Of a DNA stretch of 64,000 nt, positions 14,612-23,087 are shown piece after piece. Numbering within the stretch: the stretch's first letter is position 1; every line of letters begins with the position of its first letter. The notes beneath the pieces are model-generated. The model made no database searches and was not told where the DNA came from. It saw nothing but the letters and a program-made list of their open reading frames with translations. The translations under genes and the position numbers were made by a program. The stretch comes from Candidatus Woesearchaeota archaeon (GTDB lineage: Archaea > Nanobdellota > Nanobdellia > Woesearchaeales > GW2011-AR4). The stretch spans positions 1-64,000 of the forward strand of contig JACQSQ010000013.1 of assembly GCA_016211245.1 (NCBI GenBank). Direction: 5' to 3'.

Positions 14612-15838
14612 ATGAACATATCCATTTTCGGGGTTGGGAGGGTAGGCTTGCCTCTGGCTTTGTTCTTTGCAGAGCATGGCCAGAGAGTCATTGGAGTGGA
14701 TGTTGATGAGAGCAGAGTTGAGACTTTAAGCAAAGGCATCATGCCGTTTTATGAGGAAGGCGCGAACAAGCTGCTAAAAAAGCACATAAACAAGCTTTTT
14801 ACAGTCACAACCGATGCAAAGAATGCTGTAAAGCAAAGCGATGCTATCATATTGACTTTGGGAACGCCAGTTGATGAGCATGTCAATCCTGTTTTCAGCC
14901 AGATAGAGAAAGCCCTTGCTGATATTGCAGCTTACTTGAAAAAAGAGCAGATTCTGATACTGAGAAGCACTGTAACTCCAGGCACGACAGAATACTTAAA
15001 AAGATTTATCGAAAAAAACACGAAATTCAAGGTTGGGAAGGATTTCTTTTTGGCATTTTGCCCTGAAAGGATAGCACAAGGATTTTCGCTTGAGGAACTG
15101 AAGGAGATTCCAACAATAATAGGCACTTTGGACAAGGAAAGCGCAAAAAGGGCCGAAAAAGTGTTCAGGACTTTCACGGAAAAAATAATCCATTCTGACG
15201 CAAGAAGCACCGAATTAGCAAAATTATTCACAAATATGTACCGTTATATCAATTTCGCTATAGCAAATGAGTTTATGATGCTCGCTGATGCGCACGATAG
15301 GAACATTTACGAGATAATAGAACTTGTCAACAAAGACTATAAAAGAGGAGGATTAAGAGTTCCCGGGCTTACAGCAGGGCCATGCTTGTTTAAAGACGGC
15401 TTTTTTTTGATCAACAAAATCCCATTTACTGAATTAATCATGAACAGCTGGAAACTTAATGAGTCAGTGCCGGCTTATCTGATAGAGAAAATAAAAGAAG
15501 CAAAAAATCTTGAAAATGCAAAAGTCGCAATTTTGGGATTGACGTTCAAGAAGAACTCTGACGACACAAGAAACTCATTGTCTTTCAAGGCAAGAAAGAT
15601 TTTTGCCGCTGAAGGCGCCCAAGTCATGCTCCACGACCCTTATGTGAAGACTGAACCTTTGGAAAAAGTTTTGAAGAATGCTGACGTTGTATTCATTGCC
15701 ATGAACCACGACTATTACAGGGACATGGATAAGAATGTGCTGAAATCAAACATAAAGAGAGACGCATTGGTGTGCGATATATGGAATATGTCAGGCTTGA
15801 ATAAGATATTATATTCAGCAGCTGAAATCAAAAAATGA
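14612..15838 (+). CDS. UDP-glucose/GDP-mannose dehydrogenase family protein (nucleotide-sugar dehydrogenase)
   Basis: A 408-residue protein with an N-terminal NAD-binding Rossmann fold (ISIFGVGRVGLPLALFFAEH, VIGVDVDE), a middle dimerisation domain and a C-terminal UDP-binding domain (AILGLTFKKNSDDTRNS). The catalytic cysteine is in GPCLFKDG, and FCPERIAQG is the family's 'PER' motif. It oxidises the C6 of a nucleotide sugar to a uronic acid. It differs from the dehydrogenase at 42512, so two different uronic acids may be made. It overlaps the next gene by 4 nt. Confidence 0.85.
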   Translation: MNISIFGVGRVGLPLALFFAEHGQRVIGVDVDESRVETLSKGIMPFYEEGANKLLKKHINKLFTVTTDAKNAVKQSDAIILTLGTPVDEHVNPVFSQIEKALADIAAYLKKEQILILRSTVTPGTTEYLKRFIEKNTKFKVGKDFFLAFCPERIAQGFSLEELKEIPTIIGTLDKESAKRAEKVFRTFTEKIIHSDARSTELAKLFTNMYRYINFAIANEFMMLADAHDRNIYEIIELVNKDYKRGGLRVPGLTAGPCLFKDGFFLINKIPFTELIMNSWKLNESVPAYLIEKIKEAKNLENAKVAILGLTFKKNSDDTRNSLSFKARKIFAAEGAQVMLHDPYVKTEPLEKVLKNADVVFIAMNHDYYRDMDKNVLKSNIKRDALVCDIWNMSGLNKILYSAAEIKK

Positions 15839-16800
15839 AAGCTTTAATCACAGGTGGAGCCGGATTTGTCGGTTTTCATCTTGCAAAGCACTTGATTTCT
15901 AAAGGCTATGAGATTCACATAGCTGACAATTTCCAAAGGGGAAGGAAAGACAAGGATTTTGGTAATCTGTTGAAGCAAAAGGGCGTAAAGCTTATACAAT
16001 TGGATGTCACCCAGGAAAATCAATTCTCAAGACTTGACAAAAATTACGAGCATGTTTATCATTTTGCGGCCATAAACGGCACAGGGAATTTCTACAGGAT
16101 ACCTGACCAAGTGCTTAAAGTTGGCGCTGTAGGAACTATAAACGTGCTTGAATGGTTTTCTTCTAAGAACAGAAATGGCAAGATAATGTTCAGCTCAAGC
16201 TCTGAAGCTTACAGCGGCTTATTGGGCATTCTGGGAAATAAATTCAAGATCCCCACTCCCGAGGAAGTGCCTCTTGTTGTTGAAAATCCAAAAAATGCAA
16301 GATGGTCTTATGGCGCAAGCAAGATTTTGGGGGAAGTCGCTTTTTTCAGCTATGCCAAGGCCAGAAATTTCAAGAGATTTTGTGTCATCCGCTATCATAA
16401 CATCTACGGCCCAAGAATGGGATACGAGCACGTAATCCCCCAATTTTGCGAGAGAATACTTAGGAAAGAAAAAACATTCAGGATTTTTGGCGGAGAGCAG
16501 ACAAGAAGCTTCTGCTATGTTGACGATGCAGTCGATGCCACTAAGCTTGTCATGGAAAGCGAGAAGACAAACGGCGAAATAGTCCATATAGGAAGGGATG
16601 ATGCAGAAATCAAGATAATTAAACTTGCAGAAGAGCTTTTTGATGTTGCTAATTTTCATCCTAAAATAAAGCTAGAGAAAGAAGCCGAGGGGACAGCGCA
16701 AAGGAGATGCCCGGACATCACAAAGCTCAGGAAGCTCGGCTTTAAGCCAAAAATTAGTCTGAGGGAAGGCTTGAAAAAGACTTTTGAGTGGTATAAATAA
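15835..16800 (+). CDS. NAD-dependent epimerase/dehydratase (extended SDR)
   Basis: A 321-residue extended SDR: TGGAGFVGFHLAKHL (NAD-binding), MFSSSSEAYSG (catalytic Ser), WSYGASKILGE (Tyr-x3-Lys), RYHNIYGPRMGYEHVIPQF and the C-terminal RRCPDITKLRKLGFKP tail typical of nucleotide-sugar epimerases and UDP-xylose-type enzymes. Coupled to the dehydrogenase by an ATGA overlap, it probably acts on the uronic acid nucleotide made by that enzyme or a related sugar. The exact reaction (epimerase, dehydratase or decarboxylase) cannot be told. Confidence 0.8.
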   Translation: MKALITGGAGFVGFHLAKHLISKGYEIHIADNFQRGRKDKDFGNLLKQKGVKLIQLDVTQENQFSRLDKNYEHVYHFAAINGTGNFYRIPDQVLKVGAVGTINVLEWFSSKNRNGKIMFSSSSEAYSGLLGILGNKFKIPTPEEVPLVVENPKNARWSYGASKILGEVAFFSYAKARNFKRFCVIRYHNIYGPRMGYEHVIPQFCERILRKEKTFRIFGGEQTRSFCYVDDAVDATKLVMESEKTNGEIVHIGRDDAEIKIIKLAEELFDVANFHPKIKLEKEAEGTAQRRCPDITKLRKLGFKPKISLREGLKKTFEWYK

Positions 16801-16814
16801 GATTTAGTGAAAAA

Positions 16815-18029
16815 ATGAAATGCCAGATTTGCTCTTCGGAAAAGCTTCATAAATTCCTTTCACTAGGCCATCAGCCGGTTCCGGACGTTTTTCTCACAAA
16901 AGAGCAGCTTGATGAACCAGAAGCAACTTATCCGCTGGACGTCTATTTCTGCGAGGATTGCTGCCTGGTGCAACTTGGATATGCTGTTAATCCGGAACTG
17001 TTGTTCAAAGAGTATCATTACAATACCGGCACTAATGAAAGCCTGAAAAGAAATTTCAAGGCACTTGTTGATTTTGCTGTTAAGAGATTTAAGCTAGACA
17101 ATAATACTTTAGCCATCGATATCGGATCAAATGACGGCACTTTATTGAGTTACTATAAAGAGCATGGCGTGAAGATTTTGGGCGTTGACCCCTCAAGCGT
17201 AGCAGACATAGCGATAAAAAATAACATTCCCACAATAAAGAATTTTTTTAATGAAAAGATTTCAGAGGAGATTGCAAATAAGCATGGAAAAGCAAAGATA
17301 ATCACAGCAACAAATGTTTTTGCGCATGTTAACAGACTTGACTCTTTCATGAATGGCGTTTCAGGTTTATTATCAGATGACGGAGTTTTCATAACAGAAT
17401 CGCACTATCTTCTTGACATGATAACAAAAATGCAGTACGACTCAATATACCACGAGCATCTGAGATATTACTCATTAAAGCCTTTAATGAAGCTGTTTGA
17501 GCGGCATGGGATGGAAGTGTTTGATGCTGAAAGGATAGCAACACATGGCGGCTCGATTAGGGTTTATGCATGCAAAAAGAGCACTTACAAGATTTCAAAA
17601 AATGTGGAAAGAATAACGAAACTGGAAGGAAAAAATGGATTATATAATAGAAAAACTTATGAAACTTACAAATCAAAAGTCTTCAGCAATAAACTGAAGC
17701 TTCAGTCAATGTTGCTGAAATTAAAAAAACAAAACAAAAGGATTGCTGGAATTGGAGCGCCTGCAAAAGGGAACACCTTGCTCAACTATTGCAACATAAC
17801 CCCGGACATAATGGAATACATTGTTGAAACTAGCAATCTTAAAATCAATAAATTCACTCCTGGGATGCACATCCCTGTTGTCGGTGAATCAAAATTGCTC
17901 AAGGACAATCCCGACTATGCCATGATACTTTCATGGAACATAAAAGACATGTTAATTCCAAAACTAAAGCAAGCAGGGTACAAGGGAAAGTTTATAGTTC
18001 CCAATCCGAATCCAAAAATAGTCGAGTAA
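16815..18029 (+). CDS. Three-domain sugar C-methyltransferase-like protein
   Basis: A 404-residue protein with an N-terminal zinc-binding domain (CQICSS at 3-8 and FCEDCCLVQLG near 50), a SAM-binding core (LAIDIGSNDGTLLSYYKE, ILGVDPSS, ATNVFAHVN) and the C-terminal C-methyltransferase domain (GIGAPAKGNTLLNYCNI). YHEHLRYYSL and THGGSIRVYAC are characteristic of the family that includes TylC3 and NovU. Those enzymes C-methylate nucleotide-linked keto-sugars. This suggests the operon makes a branched sugar. A paralogue of similar length lies at 20937 on the other strand. Confidence 0.85.
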   Translation: MKCQICSSEKLHKFLSLGHQPVPDVFLTKEQLDEPEATYPLDVYFCEDCCLVQLGYAVNPELLFKEYHYNTGTNESLKRNFKALVDFAVKRFKLDNNTLAIDIGSNDGTLLSYYKEHGVKILGVDPSSVADIAIKNNIPTIKNFFNEKISEEIANKHGKAKIITATNVFAHVNRLDSFMNGVSGLLSDDGVFITESHYLLDMITKMQYDSIYHEHLRYYSLKPLMKLFERHGMEVFDAERIATHGGSIRVYACKKSTYKISKNVERITKLEGKNGLYNRKTYETYKSKVFSNKLKLQSMLLKLKKQNKRIAGIGAPAKGNTLLNYCNITPDIMEYIVETSNLKINKFTPGMHIPVVGESKLLKDNPDYAMILSWNIKDMLIPKLKQAGYKGKFIVPNPNPKIVE

Positions 18030-18030
18030 A

Positions 18031-18888
18031 ATGGAATACAAGAATATAGGAAGCATCAAACTGCCTGCCCTTGGGCTGGGAACATGGGAGATTGGAGGGA
18101 GATTTGAAGCAAATTATTCAAGGAAACAGCAGGAAATCAACCTGATAAAAACTGCAATCGAGCTTGGCTTTACCCATATTGACACTTCTGAAGTTTATGG
18201 AAATGGATTAACAGAGGAAATAGTCGGAGAGGCTATAAGTTCGTTTGACAGGAAAAAATTGTTTATAACAAGCAAGCTGTGGCACACCCATTTGAATTAT
18301 GAAGATGCAATTCATTCTTTGACTAAAAGCCTGAAAAGACTGAAGACAGATTATCTTGACCTTTATTTTGTTCACAAGCCGGGAACAAGCATGAACTTAA
18401 AGCAAACAATGAATGCATTTGAGCATTTAATGGAAAAGAAACTTATAAGGAATATAGGCTTGAGCAATTTCACCAAAAAACAGATTGAGGAGGCGCAAAG
18501 GTATCTTTCAAAATCAAAGATAACAGCATTGCAGAACGAATATAACTTATTGAGCAGGGACGAGAATGCATTGGATATCTGCAACAAGCAAAACATGGTG
18601 TTCATAGCCTACAGGCCGCTTATGAAAGGCAGGCTTGCAAAGCCAGGAATAAGGATTCTCGACGAGCTGGCAGAAAAATACAGCAAGACACAGGCCCAAA
18701 TAGCATTGAACTGGGTTGTATCAAAGCCAAACATCATTGCAATCCCCAAAGCGTCTACAAAAGAGCATTTGGCTGAGAATCTTGGAGCAGTAGGATGGGA
18801 GATGGAAAGGCAAGATTACGAAGCATTGGATAGAATAAGGCAGCCCTTTGCCAGCTCCATGAAAAGATTTTTAAAAAGATATGTTTGA
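18031..18888 (+). CDS. Aldo/keto reductase
   Basis: A 285-residue TIM-barrel oxidoreductase starting 1 nt after the previous stop. The catalytic tetrad is visible: Asp and Tyr in HIDTSEVYGNG, Lys in FITSKLW and His in LYFVHKPG. RNIGLSNFTKKQIEEA and the C-terminal IPKASTKEHLAENLGA (NADPH phosphate site) are standard. In this setting it most likely reduces a keto-sugar nucleotide after C-methylation, as ketoreductases do in deoxysugar pathways; this is inferred from the neighbours. Confidence 0.85.
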   Translation: MEYKNIGSIKLPALGLGTWEIGGRFEANYSRKQQEINLIKTAIELGFTHIDTSEVYGNGLTEEIVGEAISSFDRKKLFITSKLWHTHLNYEDAIHSLTKSLKRLKTDYLDLYFVHKPGTSMNLKQTMNAFEHLMEKKLIRNIGLSNFTKKQIEEAQRYLSKSKITALQNEYNLLSRDENALDICNKQNMVFIAYRPLMKGRLAKPGIRILDELAEKYSKTQAQIALNWVVSKPNIIAIPKASTKEHLAENLGAVGWEMERQDYEALDRIRQPFASSMKRFLKRYV

Positions 18889-18899
18889 CTTTTCTATAA

Positions 18900-19661
18900 A
18901 TGAAAAAAAATTTAAAAATCACTATAGCAATTCCTGCCAGAAATTCCGAGAAAACTATAAAGCAAGTCTATAGCGATTTGGCTCCGAGTTTTAGGAATAA
19001 TGCCATTCTGTCTGATGACAAAAGCACAGACAAGACAAGGGAGACGGCTAAAAAGCTCGGCATCAAGGTTTTTCAGAATCCCCGCGAGCCGGGATACGGC
19101 AGCAATGTAAAGAACTGCTTTAACATGGCCATCAAGGAAAAGGCTGATGTTGTTGTTATACTGCATTCCGACAACCAATATGATCCAAAAAAAGTTCCTG
19201 AGCTTGTAAAGCCAATTCTGGATGGAGAAGCAGATTTCACAATAGGCTCAAGGATTTTAGGGGACAAAGCAAGCGGAATGTCTACATTCAGGTTTACAGG
19301 AAATAGATTGCTTGGATTTTTTGAGAACCTTGCAATGGGAACAAATTTGACTGACCTGCATTCAGGAATGGTCGCAATCAAGGCGGATTTGCTCAGGAAA
19401 ATACCGTTTAACTCAAATTCAGATGATTACGGGTTTCATACGGACATTGTTTTGCAGTCGCATTATATTGGAGCAAGGTTCAAGGAAATAGGAATACCAA
19501 CAAGATACGAGGACATAAGCACTTCAATAAGCGTTTATAGGTCAATAATCTACGGGTTTAGGACAATGCAGATGGTGATGAAGTATTTATTGCATAAATA
19601 CGGGTTGATGAAGTTTAAGGAATTCAGAATAAAAATGAATGAGCCTAACAGAAACCTTTAA
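18900..19661 (+). CDS. Glycosyltransferase family 2
   Basis: A 253-residue GT-A enzyme without membrane segments: ITIAIPARNSEKTIKQVY at the start, LSDDKSTDKT (nucleotide-binding Asp), VVILHSDNQYDPKKVPELVK (metal-binding D-x-D-like) and FTIGSRILG. This matches the dolichyl-phosphate-mannose-synthase-like branch of GT2, which often loads a sugar onto a polyprenyl phosphate for GT-C enzymes; several such enzymes are encoded nearby. Spacing of 11 bp from the aldo/keto reductase suggests the same operon. Confidence 0.85.
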   Translation: MKKNLKITIAIPARNSEKTIKQVYSDLAPSFRNNAILSDDKSTDKTRETAKKLGIKVFQNPREPGYGSNVKNCFNMAIKEKADVVVILHSDNQYDPKKVPELVKPILDGEADFTIGSRILGDKASGMSTFRFTGNRLLGFFENLAMGTNLTDLHSGMVAIKADLLRKIPFNSNSDDYGFHTDIVLQSHYIGARFKEIGIPTRYEDISTSISVYRSIIYGFRTMQMVMKYLLHKYGLMKFKEFRIKMNEPNRNL

Positions 19662-19694
19662 TAATCTATATTAAATCCGATTTCTTGTCATAAA

Positions 19695-20786
19695 ATGTAC
19701 AATCAAGTTGTTGAAGAAGACATAAGGAGCATAGGCGAAGACCTAAAGCCAATAGCCAATAAGTTAAGCGGCAAGACATTGCTGATTACTGGAGGCGCAG
19801 GCTTCCTAGGCAATTATTTTCTTCTTACAATCGAGCATCTCAACAAGAATGTTTTAACAGAGCCGTGCAAAGTCATTTCTGTCGATAATTTCATAACAGG
19901 CATGAAATACCAGATTGGGGAAAGCGGCAATTTCAAGGCGATAAAGCATGACATTGTAAAGCCATTGAAAATTGATGAAAAGATTGATTACATAATCCAT
20001 GCAGCAGGCATCGGAAGCCCAAAATTCTACAGGATTTACAAGATAGAGACAATTGACGTAGGCGTTTTGGGAACAAGGAACGTGCTGGAGATGGCAAAGG
20101 AAAAAAAGGTGAAAAGCTTCATGTTTTTTTCATCAAGCGAGGTTTACGGAGACCCTGACCCAAGGTTTGTGCCGACTCCGGAAACCTATTATGGAAATGT
20201 CTCATGCACGGGCCCAAGGTCGAACTATGACGAATCAAAAAGATTGGGGGAGACTTTGTGCGTAGCATACAATGAGATGCATAATATTCCTGTGAAGATG
20301 GTGAGGCCGTTCAATGTATATGGCCCGGGCATGAGGGAAGACGACTACAGAGTCATACCGAACTTTGTCGCAAATGCATTCAAAGGAAATCCATTGCCTA
20401 TTTACGGGGAAGGCCATCAGACAAGGACTTTCTGCTATATAACGGATGCAATGATCGGTTTTTTCAAGATGCTGCTTTCCGAGCATAACAAGGAAAGCTT
20501 CAATGTTGGAACTCAAGAAGGAGAGACAAGCATGGAAGAGCTTGCGGGCATGATTGCAGAAATTTTCGGCAACAAAGTTCAGGTCAGGAAGGCTCCAGGC
20601 TTGAATGACGCATATGGAAAATCAGAACCAAAAAGAAGATGCCCCGACATTACAAAGATAAGGACTTTGCTCGATTATCATCCAAAAGTTGATTTAAGGA
20701 CAGGGTTAAAGAGATTCATAAAATGGGCGGCAGAAGAGTACTCAATAAAGTCAGAGATTGTGACTGAGGTAAAGAATTCTTTTTGA
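19695..20786 (+). CDS. NAD-dependent epimerase/dehydratase, UDP-glucuronate-decarboxylase-like
   Basis: A 363-residue extended SDR with a 35-residue N-terminal extension before LLITGGAGFLGNYFL. Other motifs: MFFSSSEVYGDPDP, GPRSNYDESKRLGE (Tyr-x3-Lys) and RPFNVYGPGMREDDYRVIPN, and RRCPDITKIRTLLDYHP near the end. The 'GPR..YDESKR' and 'VYGP.M..DD.RV.PNF' segments resemble UDP-xylose synthase/UDP-glucuronate decarboxylase. With the uronic-acid-forming dehydrogenase upstream, decarboxylation to a pentose nucleotide is plausible but not proven. Confidence 0.75.
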   Translation: MYNQVVEEDIRSIGEDLKPIANKLSGKTLLITGGAGFLGNYFLLTIEHLNKNVLTEPCKVISVDNFITGMKYQIGESGNFKAIKHDIVKPLKIDEKIDYIIHAAGIGSPKFYRIYKIETIDVGVLGTRNVLEMAKEKKVKSFMFFSSSEVYGDPDPRFVPTPETYYGNVSCTGPRSNYDESKRLGETLCVAYNEMHNIPVKMVRPFNVYGPGMREDDYRVIPNFVANAFKGNPLPIYGEGHQTRTFCYITDAMIGFFKMLLSEHNKESFNVGTQEGETSMEELAGMIAEIFGNKVQVRKAPGLNDAYGKSEPKRRCPDITKIRTLLDYHPKVDLRTGLKRFIKWAAEEYSIKSEIVTEVKNSF

Positions 20787-20898
20787 TTTTGTTAATTTAA
20801 ATACATAACCTAAAATTCAAAAAGCCATTAAGACTAAAAATTAAAAATCCCTAGAGCGACTTTTATAAGCAACCGTGATTAAAGTAATCCGCTTGTGC

Positions 20899-20939
20899 TA
20901 GTTTGCTTGCTTACCTGTCGATAAATGCTTCGTAAACTA
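20899..20939. terminator. Weak hairpin between convergent genes
   Basis: TAGTTTGC (20899-20906) pairs with GTAAACTA (20932-20939) with one mismatch; it overlaps the stop codon of the minus-strand methyltransferase. The rest of the 150-bp gap (20787-20936) has a TATA-like TTTATAAG at 20861-20868 but no gene that I can support. Confidence 0.25.
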
Positions 20940-22157
20940 AACAATCCTCGGCTCAGGCAGCGGAATAATAAACTTCACACCTTTTTCCGCATATCTCTTT
21001 GTCTTGGAAAGAATCTCATCTGCAAAGTTCCATGCCAAAATTAATATGTAATCCGGAGTTTTTTCATCCAGCATGCTTGAGCTGACAACAGGAATATGCG
21101 TGCCTGGGGCGAATAAACCCTGCTTTAGTGGATTGTCTTCAACAATGTACTCAATATAATCCTTTCCTATATTGCAGAAATTAAGAAGAGTGTTGCCCTT
21201 TGCTGGGGCTCCATAACCGGCTATTGTCTTGTTCTGCCTCTTGATATTCTTAATATAATCAACTAATTTGTCCCTTACGCCATAAACTTTCTCGCCAAAT
21301 TTCTTGTAGGTTTCAAAGTCGTCAATGCATATGTTTTTTTCATAATCCAATAACTCTTTTACAGAGGACTGGGCTTTATGCCTGCTGCCTTCTTTTGCTG
21401 TAAAAACCCTTAGAGAGCCGCCGTGTGTCGGAACCCTTTCCACCCTGAAAATTTTCATATTATGCTTCCTAAAGAAATAATCAAGTGATGCAAGCGTGTA
21501 ATAAGACATATGCTCATGATAGACATTGTCAAAAGTCATCGTCTTAAGGGTATCGACAAAATATTGTATTTCTATGACATAAATCCCATCATCTTTCAGC
21601 AAGCCCTTAACATTCCCAATGACAGAATCAATGTCATCTATATGGGCAAAAACATTTGTTGCTGTAACGACATCCGCTTTGCCTTTTCTTTTGATTATCT
21701 CCTTTACAACCTTTTCATTGAAGAAGTCATTTATAGTCTCAACGCCATTTTCTTCCGCTATTTTAGCAACATTTGCTGCCGGCTCAACTCCAATCACATG
21801 GACATTGAATTTTCGGAAGCCTTTTAATAAAATGCCGTCATTGGAGCCAATGTCCACAGCAAGGGATTTATTGCTTAAATTGAAGTTCTTGGTTATATGC
21901 TCAGCCATCTCAGCAAAGTGCTTCTGGAATGTTTTTGTGGTAGAGCTTAGGTAGACATAATTGCTGAACATATCTTCTGATGGAACTATATATGTAAGCT
22001 GCACAAGCTTGCAATCATCGCAGAAGCACAATTCAAGAGGAAATTTTTTTTCTGGTTTTTTCAAATCTTCTTTTGAAAGAAAACTGTTGGCTAATGGTGT
22101 TGTTCCTAATGATAAGAAAGTCTTTAATTTTTCATTTTTGCACATTCTGCATTTCAT
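20937..22157 (-). CDS. Three-domain sugar C-methyltransferase-like protein (paralogue of 16815)
   Basis: A 406-residue protein with the same architecture as the 16815 product: zinc domain (CRMCKN, then FCDDCKLVQLTY), SAM core (LAVDIGSNDGILLKGF, VIGVEPAAN, ATNVFAHIDD), then VYHEHMSYYTL, THGGSLRVFTA and GYGAPAKGNTLLNFCNI in the C-terminal domain. Two such enzymes suggest two C-methylation steps or two branched sugars. Its ATG is 4 bp after the stop of the GT2 gene at 22162, so the two form an operon on the minus strand, convergent with the sugar operon. Confidence 0.85.
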   Translation of the reverse strand: MKCRMCKNEKLKTFLSLGTTPLANSFLSKEDLKKPEKKFPLELCFCDDCKLVQLTYIVPSEDMFSNYVYLSSTTKTFQKHFAEMAEHITKNFNLSNKSLAVDIGSNDGILLKGFRKFNVHVIGVEPAANVAKIAEENGVETINDFFNEKVVKEIIKRKGKADVVTATNVFAHIDDIDSVIGNVKGLLKDDGIYVIEIQYFVDTLKTMTFDNVYHEHMSYYTLASLDYFFRKHNMKIFRVERVPTHGGSLRVFTAKEGSRHKAQSSVKELLDYEKNICIDDFETYKKFGEKVYGVRDKLVDYIKNIKRQNKTIAGYGAPAKGNTLLNFCNIGKDYIEYIVEDNPLKQGLFAPGTHIPVVSSSMLDEKTPDYILILAWNFADEILSKTKRYAEKGVKFIIPLPEPRIV

Positions 22158-22161
22158 TATA

Positions 22162-22875
22162 TCACCAGTAAGTAAAAAATATTTTTACAATCCTCTTTGC
22201 ATATGCAGGAGCCTGCTTTGACAATCTAAGCTTGCTCTTTCCTGCCTCCCTTTCTTTCCAGTTGACAGGCACTTCCGCTATTTTATAGTTTTTTCGTATT
22301 GCCTTCAATGCAATTTCGAGCCCAATGTCAAATTCATTAGCTTCAAGCCCCAGCTCTTTGATTTTATCTATTCTGAAGCCCTTGAACAGGCTGGTGAAGT
22401 CCTTTAAGTCCAATCTCAAAAACGCGAACCTGACAGAGTAGTTTGCCAGCCTGTTTGCCAAAGTTTTTATGAAAGGGTAACCTTCAATCTTCGAGCCTTT
22501 CATGAACCTTGATGTGTGCACAAAGTCGCAGCCATCTCTTATTTTTTCAAGAATTGAGGGGACATATCTTATGTCATCAGGCGCATCGGACATGAAGATT
22601 ATACCGTATTTGCCTGAAGCCCGGCTTATCCCTTCTCTTATGGCAGAGCCCACCCCTCTTGATTTTTGCCGGTGGATAAATCTCAGATTTTTATATGATT
22701 TTGACAATTTCTTTAGAATTTTTTCGGTTCCGTCCCTGCTATCGTCTACTATAACAACTTCAACATCCTTGATTTTATACCTATCAAAATTTCTGAAAAT
22801 CCTTGTTATGGAATCCGCAATTATCTCTTTTTCATTATAGGTTGGTATTATTATTGACAATTCACGCTTTGGCAT
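22162..22875 (-). CDS. Glycosyltransferase family 2 (polyprenyl-phosphate glycosyltransferase-like)
   Basis: A 237-residue GT-A protein: LSIIIPTYNEKEIIADSI, VVIVDDSRDGTEKIL, GVGSAIREGISRASG and FMSDAPDDIRYVP (metal site region, SDAPDD), then WKEREAGKSKLRL, the usual 'R..G.SK' C-terminus of dolichol-phosphate-mannose synthases. No C-terminal membrane helices are present. It is the first gene of the minus-strand pair with the C-methyltransferase. Confidence 0.85.
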   Translation of the reverse strand: MPKRELSIIIPTYNEKEIIADSITRIFRNFDRYKIKDVEVVIVDDSRDGTEKILKKLSKSYKNLRFIHRQKSRGVGSAIREGISRASGKYGIIFMSDAPDDIRYVPSILEKIRDGCDFVHTSRFMKGSKIEGYPFIKTLANRLANYSVRFAFLRLDLKDFTSLFKGFRIDKIKELGLEANEFDIGLEIALKAIRKNYKIAEVPVNWKEREAGKSKLRLSKQAPAYAKRIVKIFFTYW

Positions 22876-22922
22876 GGGGCATTGTTTAAACAGCCCCTTA
22901 ATAATTGTTGTGTTTTGACATG

Positions 22923-22996
22923 TCGGAAATATACCTCAGTCTAATTAACTGATGGATGAAGCCCAATAAACAAAAGTAATTGTGGTATATTTCCGA
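22923..22996. repeat. 13-bp perfect inverted repeat
   Basis: TCGGAAATATACC (22923-22935) and GGTATATTTCCGA (22984-22996) are exact reverse complements 48 nt apart. A smaller TCAGT/ACTGA pairing lies in the loop. It sits between divergent genes, upstream of the TATA box at 23053, so it is not in the leaderless mRNA of the 23088 gene. Confidence 0.6.
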
Positions 22997-23004
22997 GCAT
23001 GCTC
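22995..23004. repeat. 10-bp palindrome
   Basis: GAGCATGCTC is a perfect palindrome that abuts the end of the 13-bp inverted repeat and the start of the next one. It could be a protein-binding site. Confidence 0.45.
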
Positions 23005-23043
23005 AAAAACCGCTATGAATAATTGTAAAATTGCGGTTTTTGA
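23003..23043. repeat. 11-bp perfect inverted repeat
   Basis: TCAAAAACCGC (23003-23013) and GCGGTTTTTGA (23033-23043) pair exactly with a 19-nt loop, 10 bp before the TATA box of the GT-C gene. As an operator or hairpin it could affect that promoter. Confidence 0.55.
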
Positions 23044-23052
23044 CATAGAAAA

Positions 23053-23060
23053 GTATAAAT
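23053..23060 (+). promoter_or_regulatory. TATA box of the GT-C gene at 23088
   Basis: GTATAAAT predicts transcription starting near 23083-23084, downstream of the first in-frame ATG (23067). This argues for the ATG at 23088. Confidence 0.5.
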
Positions 23061-23087
23061 AACGCGATGCAAGCATGCAAATCAAGA

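Noticed and set aside
20861..20936. Possible small RNA starting after the TATA-like TTTATAAG at 20861
   Set aside because: Only one short A/T octamer and a weak hairpin are present, in an A/T-rich convergent gap; nothing else supports a transcript.
22951..22966. Possible box C/D-like elements (CTGA, GGATGAA) in the inverted-repeat loop
   Set aside because: The box C consensus (RTGATGA) and a paired C'/D' set are not met, so a C/D RNA cannot be supported.
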